DNA of 64,000 bases. Origin: Entophlyctis helioformis (lineage: Eukaryota; Chytridiomycota; Chytridiomycetes; Chytridiales; Chytriomycetaceae). The DNA lies in contig JAHLKH010000012.1 of NCBI GenBank assembly GCA_025526915.1, forward strand, positions 62,001 to 126,000, given 5' to 3'. A model generated the notes under the pieces. It worked only from the letters and a program-made list of their open reading frames with translations. It did no database searches and was not told the DNA's origin. Below, in pieces: positions 32,001-43,300 of this stretch; the first letter of the stretch is position 1, and each line of letters begins with the position of its first letter. The translations under genes were made by a program, and so were the position numbers.

Positions 32001-33598
32001 TGACTGCCGCCTTGCTCTGCATGCTCCAATCTGGTGTCTTCAGGCCAGCAGCCGTGGGTTGTTGATGATGATGATTCTGATTCTGATGATGATGAGGCCA
32101 ATGATGGGCATGATCACATGGATGGCACATGTGAGTTGCTGTGCCATTATGACGCACACTTGGCACCAGCAGCAACTGACATGCCATCCACAGCCGCCAA
32201 GCCATACACGCCCAATCCTGTAAGCCACTTGCATGCCAACCTCGCGCATTGGTGCACATGCATTGCACATTCCTCACTCATGCCATGACACGACAGGCCC
32301 AGCGCAACTTTTATGCCTCGCAGCGACTGCGCAACATCCTCAAAGCCAACAACCTGTTCACTGACCAAGGCTACCAGACTGTTCGCGTTGTCGGCATTGA
32401 TTGGGGCGAGCGGTACCTGTATGGCGCGTCCAGCATCTTGGTCGACCTTAGGGACTTTTCGTATACGCTCGAGTCCAACTACGTGCTCTCCTCTGGCATG
32501 GCACGAGCCGAGCACAGCCTTCAGTGGTGGTATGCATGCAATGACTCTGCCACGTGCACTCTTGACCTGATCAACTCACAGTGCCTGCCTCCTGTGCCAG
32601 GCTCAACAATCGATATGCCAAGGCTGCGGACGTCCACGAGGTCATTGCATTCAAGACAGCAAAGCATGCCGATCCAGGCGTCTCAGCAGGCGAGAGAGCC
32701 TTTTGGGATCTGCGCTGCTTGGCGTACTGCTCGACATTCCTGAATGCAAAGGTATGTTTTCTCTGTTTCTGGATGCCCATTGACATGGCCGCCACGCTGC
32801 TTGATCGCCTGCTGATTGCACTGGATGGCATGGCATGGCATGGCATTCCACAGAAGGTCAAGGCCAAGCGGTTCACCAAGCACAGCAACAGCACGTCTGA
32901 TCGCGGAAACGCTCTTGAGGGCATCATGAAGCTGGCAGGATCGACCACTGGAAAGCGCGCATCTCATGTATCTCAAGGCCTCCCTGTCGACCGAACAAAG
33001 TCGACAGAGGACAACATTCCCGTTGTGTGGGCATTTGGCATTGACTTTACAGGCCAAGGTGGCCGGCACGCTGTGTTTGAGAGGTTTCTCATCAGGCATC
33101 TGCGGTCGTCTGGATATGCCTATGTGCGTCTGATGCCGCGTTGTCCATCCATCCATCCATCTGTGCACCAACTGACCACACGATCATGCACACACACACA
33201 CACAGATCTACCGCTGCAACGAGAACCTGACCAGCCAGATGTGCCCGCAGTGCAAGCAGCGCATCCCATACAAGAACCGCACCAACCTGCGACGCTACGA
33301 GTGCACAGACTGCAAGACCGTCTACCACCGCGATGTGCTTGGAGCCACCAACATCGGAATGGTCGCACTGGGGCATTTGCTTGATGGAGAGCAGCCGCTC
33401 TACTTGACGCACACAAAGGCCAGTCAGCCTGTCGTCCAGCAGCTTCCAGTACCTGAGCTGCCTGTCAACCAGCGGCCTCCAAGACCACCCGATCCGCCCA
33501 TCGTCCTGCCGCCTCCACCACGGACACGGTCTGTCCGCGGGTCACGAGCCAGCAAGGCACATGCAACTCCACATGCTGTGACTTCCAGCACAATATGA
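29072..33598 (+). CDS. Fanzor, eukaryotic TnpB/OrfB-type RNA-guided nuclease, interrupted by a TIR element
   Basis: The C-terminal half is clear. A strand GSVRTDGYSIFQL (about 31,890) matches the TDGxS strand before the RuvC core. RuvC-I is VRVVGIDWGERYLYGAS with its Asp codon near 32,399. A probable RuvC-II strand is WAFGIDFTGQGG near 33,030. The zinc ribbon is CPQC (about 33,241), then CTDC, and the last motif is HRDVLGATNI with Asp near 33,332, the usual end of TnpB-like proteins. The N-terminal part (29072-31600) is Ala/Lys-rich, includes a Thr/Lys coiled segment and LYDLMLTLH-type helices, and is not alignable by eye. Introns lie at about 31519-31583, 32130-32192, 32222-32296, 32755-32853 and 33145-33207. 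The frame is broken at 30,066 by a 691-bp element. Fanzors cut DNA guided by a noncoding RNA and are carried by mobile elements; SpuFz1 of a chytrid is the known example. Activity here is inference. The start and the link of the 29-31 kb part to the nuclease are less certain. Confidence 0.8.
30066..30756. mobile_element. non-autonomous TIR element (pogo/Tc1-mariner-like MITE)
   Basis: Inverted ends of 21 bases begin CAGTAGTACCTTGAAAAATC at 30066 and are repeated inverted up to 30756, ending ACTACTG. A TA dinucleotide flanks each side (30064-30065 and 30757-30758), as expected for Tc1/mariner-superfamily insertion. The CAGTA end resembles pogo/Tigger ends. Inside is an open frame (30295-30705) without transposase motifs. 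Removing the element and one TA joins the coding frames on either side without a stop. Confidence 0.85.
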
Positions 33599-33659
33599 AT
33601 CGGGGCACCTCCCGATCGACCAATAGGGTCACTTTTTCTAACGATAAAGGTAAGACCCT
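33599..33659 (+). ncRNA. candidate Fanzor guide-RNA scaffold (two hairpins)
   Basis: Directly after the Fanzor TGA, ATCGGG (33599-33604) pairs with CCCGAT (33611-33616) around six bases. AGGGTC (33625-33630) then pairs with GACCCT (33654-33659), with further pairing inside. Guide RNAs of Fanzor and TnpB are usually made from the 3' end of the gene and beyond. The hairpins are visible; their function is inferred from position only. Confidence 0.35.
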
Positions 33660-34334
33660 CATGCATGTGGATGTGCCTCGCCCGCCTGTCGTCGCATGCT
33701 CGTTGCTGACTCGAACCTTCAATCGTGTGATATGCGGGCTTGCATTCGACGCCTCTCGGGTCGAATCCAATTCCAAAACGCTTGGTAATTGTTTGGATGT
33801 CGGGCCGAATAAAGACTGTTTGCCACAAAAGCGCAGCGCGATTCGCAGGCACCTGGCACGCTGCCGCCGAGCGCCTCTGTCGACGTACGTGTGTGCCTGT
33901 GCGCCTGCTGCTGCGCCTGCTGCTGCTGCTGCTTGTGTGTGCGATGCCGCAGATGCCGCAGATGCCGCAGATGCCCGGCCCTCTCCAGCCAGCCAGCCAG
34001 CCGCACACACCACCACCACCACCACCACCACCACCACCACTCGGGCCAAGTCAGAGCAAATGCGCAGCGCCGCTTGCCTGATTGCGGGCGTCGCTCTGGG
34101 CTGGCTTGGCTTGGCTTGGGCTGGCTGCGCTCGACTGGGCCGGCACGGATTGCTGGCTCGCAGCGCCCGCAACGCATGGGCCTGCCGCCTGCTGACACCC
34201 CGCGCGATGCTCCTGCCACAGAACCCGCCTGCCCCGCCCGCCCTGCACGCACAGCGCATCTGCAGCCCGCCGCCCACACACCGCGGATCCGGCCTCAGAC
34301 CACCACCACTGCTGCTGCTGCCGCTGCCGCCGCC
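33660..34334. other. region between the Fanzor locus and the PACT gene
   Basis: It contains a GATGCCGCA trinucleotide-like tandem (33945-33975), a (CAC)n tract at 34009-34040, and the upstream region of the PACT gene. The right boundary of the Fanzor element should lie here but no terminal repeat is evident. Confidence 0.4.
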
Positions 34335-37300
34335 ATGTCGACGCGCGAGCAGAAGCTGGCTGCTGCCAAGCAGAAGCTCGAGCGCTTCCAAAAGTCCCGC
34401 ACGCCCGGCGCCTACTCCATCCACAACGCCCTCGCCAGCACGACCGTCAACGGCCAGCCGATCGCCGGCCTGGGCCTCGTGTCCGGCAGATCCAGCGCCG
34501 GCTCCTACCCACTCGATCCCTCGGACCCCGCGTCCGGCGCCCCGTCGTCGCCGACCTCGGCGCACCGATCGTACATGAACCTGGCGTCCACCCGCACCCG
34601 CAACGGGTCGCGAAGCAGCCTGCGCAACGAGTTCGATGCTGCCGGCGATCCCTCCCCGTCGAGCAGCAGCGCAATCTTCTATGGCATTGGCGCCAGTCCG
34701 TTCAGTGCCAATGCTGTCCCGCCAGGGATCCCTGCATCGGTCGGTGGCGAAAGTGCCTCTGACTACGCTGGCGGGTCTCGAGCCACATCTCCCACAGGCG
34801 GCCGCTTTGTTGGAGTCGACATGGACGCGAAGTCACCGACATTGACCGTCTGGTGCTGCAAGACACCACGCGTCACTCGACTCTGTAAGTTGCAGTCGCA
34901 ATCACGCAGTGTCCTCTCATCCTACTCCTCGCTCATCATGTCACACGCCCGACAGCATAAAGCGCAGGCCGTCAGAGGTGGAGTCCGTTTCTGGATTTTC
35001 GACAGCCAGCCGCAGACAGGACATTCCCGGCGTGGCCGGATCGGCTGCCGGTGGCGTTGCCCGCCGCACTTCGACCCAAAGCGCGTCGCACGAGGCTTCC
35101 AAGGGATACGCAACGGAGCTGAAGCGCCTCAACGATCTGTTCAAGACCCGCATCGAGGTCCTCGAAGCCGAGCTGGACACTCTCCGTCTGCAGCGGTCCA
35201 CAGAGATCGACTCTCTTGGCCGCCAAAACGAGGAGCTCAAGTCCGCACTCGCCTCTGCTGAAGCCAAGTCGTCCGAGCTGGACAAGCAGTTTGAGCGCGA
35301 CTACGAGGAAGTGGAGGAGAACCGCATGCGCACTCGGCTGCTCGAGGAAGACATCCAGACCCTCAACCGCGAGCGCGAGAGCCTGGAACCCAGCTGCGCA
35401 CTGTTCTCAACGAGCTCGAAGTGTCCGCCATGCCCAGCAAAACATGATTATCCCTCACGACGAGCGCGCGCCTGCCATGGCTGCCCTCGAGATGCAGCTG
35501 CAAGAGTACCAGACCATGATCGACACGCTGCGCCAGGGTGCTCACGAGGCTCACCTGCAGATTGCCGAGCTCAACAATGCCAAGAGCGTGCTGGAGGAGA
35601 CGGTCGAGTCGATGCGGCGCGAAGGCCGCATTCCATACTCGCCTGTCGATCCTGGGAATCGGCTGCTGCTGGAACCGGCACTGCGACACCTGGCTTCCGC
35701 AACGTGTCTGCCGACGAGATTGCGCGACTGCAGGCGTCGATTGTCGAGCACGAGGCGCTAGAAGCGTCCATGCGCCAACAGCTGGCAGATCTGGAGGGCA
35801 GGCTCGACCAGGAGACCAAGGAGCGCGAGGCTCTCCTGTCCGAAGTGGCACGTCTGACCGAGGCCGTGGCCGCCGGCAGTGCTGCCCTGCTCGAGGTCCA
35901 GCAACGCCTCACTGACGTCGAAGTGCGCTCCCAGGCTGAAATCGACCGCCTGATGGCCCACATCGAGTCACTCCAGGAACAGCTGGCACAGGCACGCGCC
36001 GTCAGTGCCGCCTCCAACTCCACTGCTAGCGAAAAGGCCACCCCTCTGACAGCGTCTTCGCCTCTCGACCGCACCGCCGAGCTCGAGCGCGCGCTTGAGG
36101 AGAACCGGCTTCTCCGCGAGCAGCTGCAAGCGCAAGAGTACCAGATATTTGATCACCTCAAGAGCCGCCAGGAACTCGGCCTCAAACTCGACGAGTCTCT
36201 CAGCCTGCAGACAGAGTATGCCGGCCGTCTCGAGGAAGTGACGTACCAGCGCAACGCTCTCCAATCGTCGCTGGATGCCGTCAACCTGGAGCTCGCCCAT
36301 GTCAGCGAGCGCCATTTGGCCGAAACCCAGTGGCTGCACGTCAAGGTCGAGCAGCTGTCTTCCGAAAACGAGCGACTTGAAGCGCAAGTGCACAGCCTGC
36401 GCAATGTCGCTGTCGTGCCATCGTCCAGCGCACCATCAGCTTCCAGGGGAACCGCCACCACTGCGACGATTGCCGTCGCGGCTGTTGTCGACACGATGGA
36501 AACAGGCACGGCAACTGCATCGCTGGCTGTCAAGAGCGCCTCCACCTCGCCCCAAGCCTCTGCGCCAGCGGACACGTCGGTTCCAGCCCACTCTGTCCAG
36601 GACCAACTGCTTGTCAAGGAGCTTGAAGAAGAGCGCGATGCTCTTGTTGCACGCGTTTCGCATCTCGAAGCACAGGCACGCCAGTCTGCCCAAGAGCACA
36701 TGTCGGTCGTCTCCAACCTGCAAAGCTCACTCCAGTGGGTCAGCGACGACAAAGAGGGGCTTGTTCGCGATTACGAAGAGCGTGTCCAGGAGCTCGAGCT
36801 CAAGATTGTGTCGCTTGGCGCCGAGCGTGATCAGGTCGCTCTGCGTGTTCGCGAGCTCATGGACTCGCGTCCGGCCAGCCCTGCGCGTAGTGCCAGCCCG
36901 TCTCCCCAAACAACGGCTGCAATCGGACAGTTGTACTCTGAGCTGGATGCCGTCAAGCACGAGCTGGCAAACACGCAGACTGAGCGCGATCAGCTGTTCT
37001 CTGCGCTGCAGCAGGTCGAGTTTGAGCACCGCGCGACAATGACTGAGCTGGAGGGCAAGGTTGCGGCCCTGCAGACTGCGCTCGAAGGCACTCAGGCATC
37101 GCTTGCCAAGTCTGATGCCGACCTCGCCGAGTTCCGTGTGCACTACGATATCGTGTCTGCTGAGCGTGACGGCCTTGCGGAGCGGCTGCTGACGTCTGGC
37201 TCGGATGCCGTTCCCGACTCGGACGACACCGATGCTCTCCGAGCCGAGATCGCCACGCTGTCTGCTGAGCGCACCGGCCTCCAGGACCAGACTGTGCAGT

Positions 37301-40300
37301 TGCAAGACCAGGTCGCGTCTCTCCGCAAGGCGATTCGCGATATCGAAATTCGATCCAGCGACGACCAGAACCAGCTTGTCGACACCATGCGCAACCTCAC
37401 AGACGTCAACAAGGATTTCAAGGCGCAGTCCAGAAGCTTGAGGCAGACAAGGTCGCTCTGCAGAAGCGCATTGATGAGCTCAGTGCTGCTGCTGCTGCGT
37501 CAAGACTTGCGCGCTCATCGCCGTCGCCACTGCCTGCTGGCGCTGATCCTGACGCGGATCCATTCGAAGCCGAGCGGGTCGAGTATCAGCAACGCATCGC
37601 AGACTTGGCTGGCCAGATTGTCGAGTTTGAGGGCAAATGGCCAATGTCGAGAGCCAATTCTTGGCGCGTGTCATGGAGCGTGAAGGCGAGATTGAGCGGC
37701 TGCGCCGTGAAACCAACCGGCTCGAGATCGAGCTGGATGCTGCCAACAAGACGATCGCTGCCAACCCGCCGCCGTCCGAGTCTGTCTTTTCGGCCACGGT
37801 TGCCACTCGGTCCGTGTCCGTGTCACCTGTGTTTGGCGCCACAGCAACGCGGTCTGTATCCGTGTCGCCCGTGTTTGGCTTCCCGCCACCGCCTGTGCCG
37901 ACTCGCTCGGCCGGTGTGTCGCCCGTGTTTGGAGCTGCGACGGTCGATACTGGATCGTCACCTATTGGCGCTGGATCGTTTGCACCAGTCTCCACGCCAG
38001 CGGCAGCCGCATTCCCCGACGACGTCATGGGTCTGTCTGCCAGGTTGCAGGCGGCCGAAGCCGAGCTCGCCGACAAGATGACGCAGCTGGCTCTTCTTGA
38101 GCACCAGTACCAGTCGCTGTCCCTTGAGCACGACTACCTGCGGCAGGAGAAGCAGGACTCGGACGAGCGGGGCGAGCAGCTTGAAGCCATCATCGAGCGC
38201 AACTCGGGCACATACAAGGATGTGCTGGCCAAGTTCGAGGCCGAGCGCCAGGTTCTGACCGACCATGCTGCGGCCTTTGAGGCCAAGGCTCTCGAGTCTG
38301 AGGCTGCGCTTGCCAAGGCCGAGCAAGCGCGTGCCGAGTCTGAGGAGCGCCACGCCAACGCCCGTGAGCAGCTGATCAAGGAGACCCAGACACAGCGGGA
38401 CGAGATTGCTGCCCAGATCCAGACGCTCTCTGACGAGCGTGACGAGCTGCGCCGACAGTGCAGTCTCTTGAACAGCGCATTTCGGATCTCACTGCCGAGC
38501 GCGACGCTCTTGTTGCCAAGACTGCCGAGGCCGAGGCAACGTCCGCCACAGCCTCGCAGGCCGAGTCGGACCTTGTCAGACAGATCGAGGCGCTCCAGTC
38601 GGACAAGCAGACTCTGGCAGCCGAGCTGTCCACGACACACGATCTCGCCCGCCAGTGGGAAGAGTACGCTGCCCAGTCGCTGCAGGATGCCCAGACGGTC
38701 CACGACCAGGAGCGGCAGGCGTGGGAGTCGTCTGTTGGCGGCATGCGGGCCGAGCTCACGACTCTTGTTGACAAGCTCAAGCAGGCTGATGACCGTATTG
38801 AGCATATGGCCGATGCGCACGCCACGCTGCTCGCACGGAACGACGAGCTTGAGGCTCAAGTGCAGGCCATCAAGTTGCAGACGCAAATGTCTGCCGATTC
38901 GCGCTTCGAGTCGCTTTCCGAGACCTACCAGGCACTGCTGGCCGACAAGGACGTCCTTGAGCAGCGGATTGGTGTGATGCAGTCGCAGCTTGACCAATCA
39001 GTAGCGCTGTCCGCCGAAATTGACCAGTTGCGCGAGCAGATCAAGCTGCCCTCGATGAGAAGCACGCGATCGAAGCCGAGCTGAACGAATCAGACGCGCG
39101 GTTCCAGGCTGATCTCCAGGAAGCTGTAGCGCGGTCTGTGCAAGTCGAGCAGCGTCTGCACGAGCTGGAAGCACAGCTTGCTGAGCGTCGCGTTGCCGAG
39201 TCCGACTTGCTTCAGCAGCTGGACCGCGAGCGGCAGGACCGGTCGGTTCTTGAGCACGGTGCCACGCGATCGAGTCGGCTGCTGCTGATTCGGAGGGCCG
39301 CATTGCGTTGCTCGAGGCAGACAATGAGGCAATGACTGCACAGCTGCATCGCGCCTTGGACGACACGGTTGCACTGCAGACGCAGCGCGATGCAGCGCTT
39401 GCAGAGAAGGCGGCTGTTGTCGAGCAGCAGTCAATGGCGCTGGAGGAGCAGGCACTTGCACACGAGGCTGCCATGGCGCATGTGCAGGCTGACGCGCAAC
39501 ACCTTGCCGCCGAGCGCGATCGTCTGGCGGACACTGTGGCACAGCTCGAGGACGAGACAGAGTCTGCACGTCGTGATGCGCTGGCTGCTCGTGAAGAGGC
39601 TGCCCGTCTTGCCGAGCAGCTTTCCATGGCCAGCAGCGCGACGTCAAACGCCGTGTCTTCTCTGGAGCAGCGTCTCGAAGAGGCGGAGCACGATCTTGCT
39701 GCAGCCGATGCAGAGCGCCTGAGGCTGTCAAAGTCGCTCGAAGAGACCATGTCGGCCCTTGCGCTTTTGCAGGAGGAGACCACCGGCATCCAGGCTACCC
39801 GCCACATGATCGACGAGGAGAGAGCAGCGCTTGGCCAGCAGATCGGACACCTGACTGCAGAGCTTGCGGATATCAAGGCAGCCCGTGACGCAGCCATCGA
39901 GGAACGGACAGTGCTTGGCCAGCAGGTCGATCAGCTCACCAACGATCTCTCGGATGCCAAGGCGGTCATTGACGAGTGGCAGGTGTACTCTAGCAACCTC
40001 GAGGCGGAGCGCGACGCATGGGCCGCCCAGCGATCTGACCTCGAGTCTCGTCTCGCGTCCATCTCGGGCAGCGCCGACCAAGAACGTGCTCTCTCGGACG
40101 AGCTCGCGCGACTCATGGACGAGCACAACCACGTCATTGACGCCAAGTCGGCTGCCGAGGCCCGTGTTCGTGAATTGGAAGCCCAGGTGGACGAGGCTGG
40201 GTCGGCTTTGGAAGCTGAACGTCGCGCTCACTCTGACAAGCTGCACGAGATGCAGACTCGGCTGGATGCAGCCGTTGATGCAGAGGAGCGTCTTGCCGAT

Positions 40301-43300
40301 GTCGACCAGCGGTACCGCGAGCTGCAGGAATCCCATGTGCGCGTTGAGGCTGACGTGCACAGTCTCGTGGCTCAACTGGACGAGGCACGGTCGGCGTCGC
40401 AGCTGCTGTCGCAAGCCGAGTCTAAGCTGGCAGCTGCGATGCAGGAATGCAACCAGCTTCACGAGCAACTCCAGCAGCTACAGGTCGACGTGGACCGTGC
40501 TGCTCACGACCGCGATACTGCGCTGACGACTGTTGCTGAGCGCGAACACGCTCTGTCGATGAGCGAGACGCGTGTCCAGCAGCTCGAGTACGATCTTGGC
40601 GTTGCTCGTGCAGAAGGCGATGGCGTCGTCACGACGCTGGAGGCCGAGAAGCGCGATCTGGTGGCACGACTTGCCGCCATGGAAGACGAGATGGAGCAGC
40701 TGCGTGAGCAGACACGCGCGGCACAGGCGGCTACTGTCCACTACGAGGGCGAGATGCAGGCGCTCCAGAGCCAACGGTACGAGTTGGAGACTCGTGTGCA
40801 TCACGCCGAGGACGAGCTTCGCCGCGTTGAGGCTCAGCATCGGTCCGAGTTGGAGCAGATTCGTCTGGCACACGACGAGCAGGCGGCTGCGGCCAAGGAC
40901 TCGGCTGCTGCTGCGCATGCCCAGGAGGTCGAGCATGTCCGTGCGCAGCTGCGCGACACTGAGCACCAGCTGGAGTCGCTCCGTCAGCAGTACGATGCTC
41001 TGGATGCCCAGCGCAACAGTGAGCACCACGACCGTCTGCGGATGGAAGAGTCGCTGACTGCGGATGTGTACAACACGCGTGCCTATGCCGAGGATCTTGC
41101 CCGCCAAATCGAGGCTCTCCGTGGCGAGCAGGCGGCATCGACCGAGACGCACCAGCAGCAGATGCACGCGCTCGAGCAGCAGCTTGCAGAGGCCCACGAG
41201 ACTCGCCACCGCATGCAGCACGATCTGGACACTGTCCATGCGCAGATTGAGGCGACGAGGATGTCCATGACGGACTCTGTCGACAAGCTGTCTGGCGCCG
41301 AGGCTCGCACTTTGCAACTGCAGGCTGATTACGAGGCTGTGGCGGCCAAGTTGTCTGCCGCTGAGCAGGCCAGGACGGATCTGGCTGGCAAGCTGGCCGA
41401 GACAACCGACGCACTCTCACTCAAGGGCCGTCAGCTGGAAGAAGCGCGCGGCGAGGCAGCCAAGGAGCAGGCGCTCTCAGCTGCACTCGAGAGCCAGATG
41501 GCCGATGCCCGCCGCGACCTGCAGGCTGCCGAGACCAAGATCGCGGCTCTCCAGCGCGATATTGAGACGCACCAGAAGCGTGTTGCCGAAACATCTGCAA
41601 CAGCCACTGTTGCAAGTATCGAAACCGCAGCCAAGGTCGAGCGTCTCACCAAGGAGGCGGCAGAGCTTCGCGAGCAGGTCATGGTGCTTACCACGGAGCG
41701 CCAGGCACTCACCGAGTCGCTCGCACGCAAGTCGCGCCAGCTGGACGACACGGAGCAGCAGCTTGCCCTTGCGACGTCTGCGCCATCCAAGACGCCTGCT
41801 TCTGCAAGTGGCACGGCTGCAACGACACTCAACAGCATGCGGTCGCCACCGTCGGCTCGCGCTGATCCCATGGACCGTCTTGGTGGGCTTGCCAATGTCG
41901 CCGAGGTCGCGCGTCTGCGTGCGACGGTTGCGGATCTCGAGTCCAAGCTGGCTGAGACGGACCAGCTGCTCAATGACGTGCAGCCCATGATGGACGAGCT
42001 GGATGAGAAACGCAACCAGGTCGACCGTCTCTCGGAGATTGTGCGCGATCTCGAGATGGCGGCATCGTCCAACAGCGCCAAGTACGGTGCCTCGAACGAG
42101 CCGTCCGGCCACCGATTGTCCAACAAGGAGTATGCCGAGCTGACGGCCAAGGCGGATGATGTCGACCAGAGCATGAGCCAGCTCGAGAACTGTCTGGCGC
42201 TGCTCGACGAGAACGCGGCTGAGATGGACGTCTCAAGCAGACGATCGAGGCGCTGCTTGCAGAGACGTCTGCACTCTCTGGCGGACCATACAACGCGACG
42301 CGCCGTACCGAGGAAAGCACGATGCGTCTTCTGCAGCGCCAAGTGGACGAGCTGCGCAAGGTGTGGTCGCACGAGCTTGCGGCCAACACTGTGCTGCGCA
42401 ACCTGATTGCCAAGACCCAAGGAGACGCTCAGCTGGCACAGCAAGAGTCGCAGCGGCAGGTGGCTCGTCTGAGAGAAGAGTTTGACGAGCTTGCGCATGC
42501 GTACGACGCTGCTCAGCGCGAGGCGGAGCTTCTCCGACGCGAGGCCAAGACCCATGATCTTGCACTCCGCAGTGTCGAGAAGCGCTGCGACGACCGCCTC
42601 AACACGCAGTTCTATGAGCATCAGGAGCAGCTGGCCGCGCAGGACGAGCAGCACATCAAGGAACGCTCGGCGCTCAACAAGCTTGTGGCGTCTCTGAGTC
42701 CGAGCGCGACCGTCTTGTTGTGGACCTCACACGCCTCAAGGGCCGGCTCGAAGACCGCAACCACGGCAACTCGCGCGAGGTGGACAGTCTCCGCCGCAAG
42801 CTCTCTGAGCGCGAGTCCCAGCTTGTCGAAATCGAGACGAGTTTCCGCCAGGCTGAGCTCAAGCTGCGCGACGCCGACTACCGCCTCAAGGACTATGATG
42901 CCAAGTTCAAGGAGCTCGACATGGTGCACAAGGACGTCATGGCTGATCTTGACCTGCGACTCCGCGAAGCCGAGATGCATGCGCGCCACGTTGAGACCAA
43001 GCTCAAGGAGACTGAGGTTTTGCTTGCCAAGACCAGGCTGACTACTCGCGCGCGACGCAGGAGCTCAACTTTACGTCTGAGCGGTACCGTGCGATGGAGG
43101 ACACCTACCGCCAGATGACGGCACCAGGACACTTGCACCGCACCCACGAGGAGTTGGACGCACAGCGACAGGCGTGGCTGGCCGAGCGTGTCCAGCTCGA
43201 GATGCAGGTCAAGCAGAAGCAGATGGAGCTGCTTGACCGCGAACAGGATCTCCTCGAGGAACGCATGCGCATGCGTAGCCTGGCCGATGAAGAGATCCGC

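Noticed and set aside
33715..33790. tRNA-like T-arm words (GACTCGAACC, GGGTCGAATCC) after the Fanzor gene
   Set aside because: No cloverleaf can be drawn on either strand; the acceptor and anticodon stems are missing.
40478..42654. Long minus-strand frames inside the PACT gene
   Set aside because: They are antisense shadows of a GC-rich coiled coil, with Ala/Arg/Ser-rich translations.
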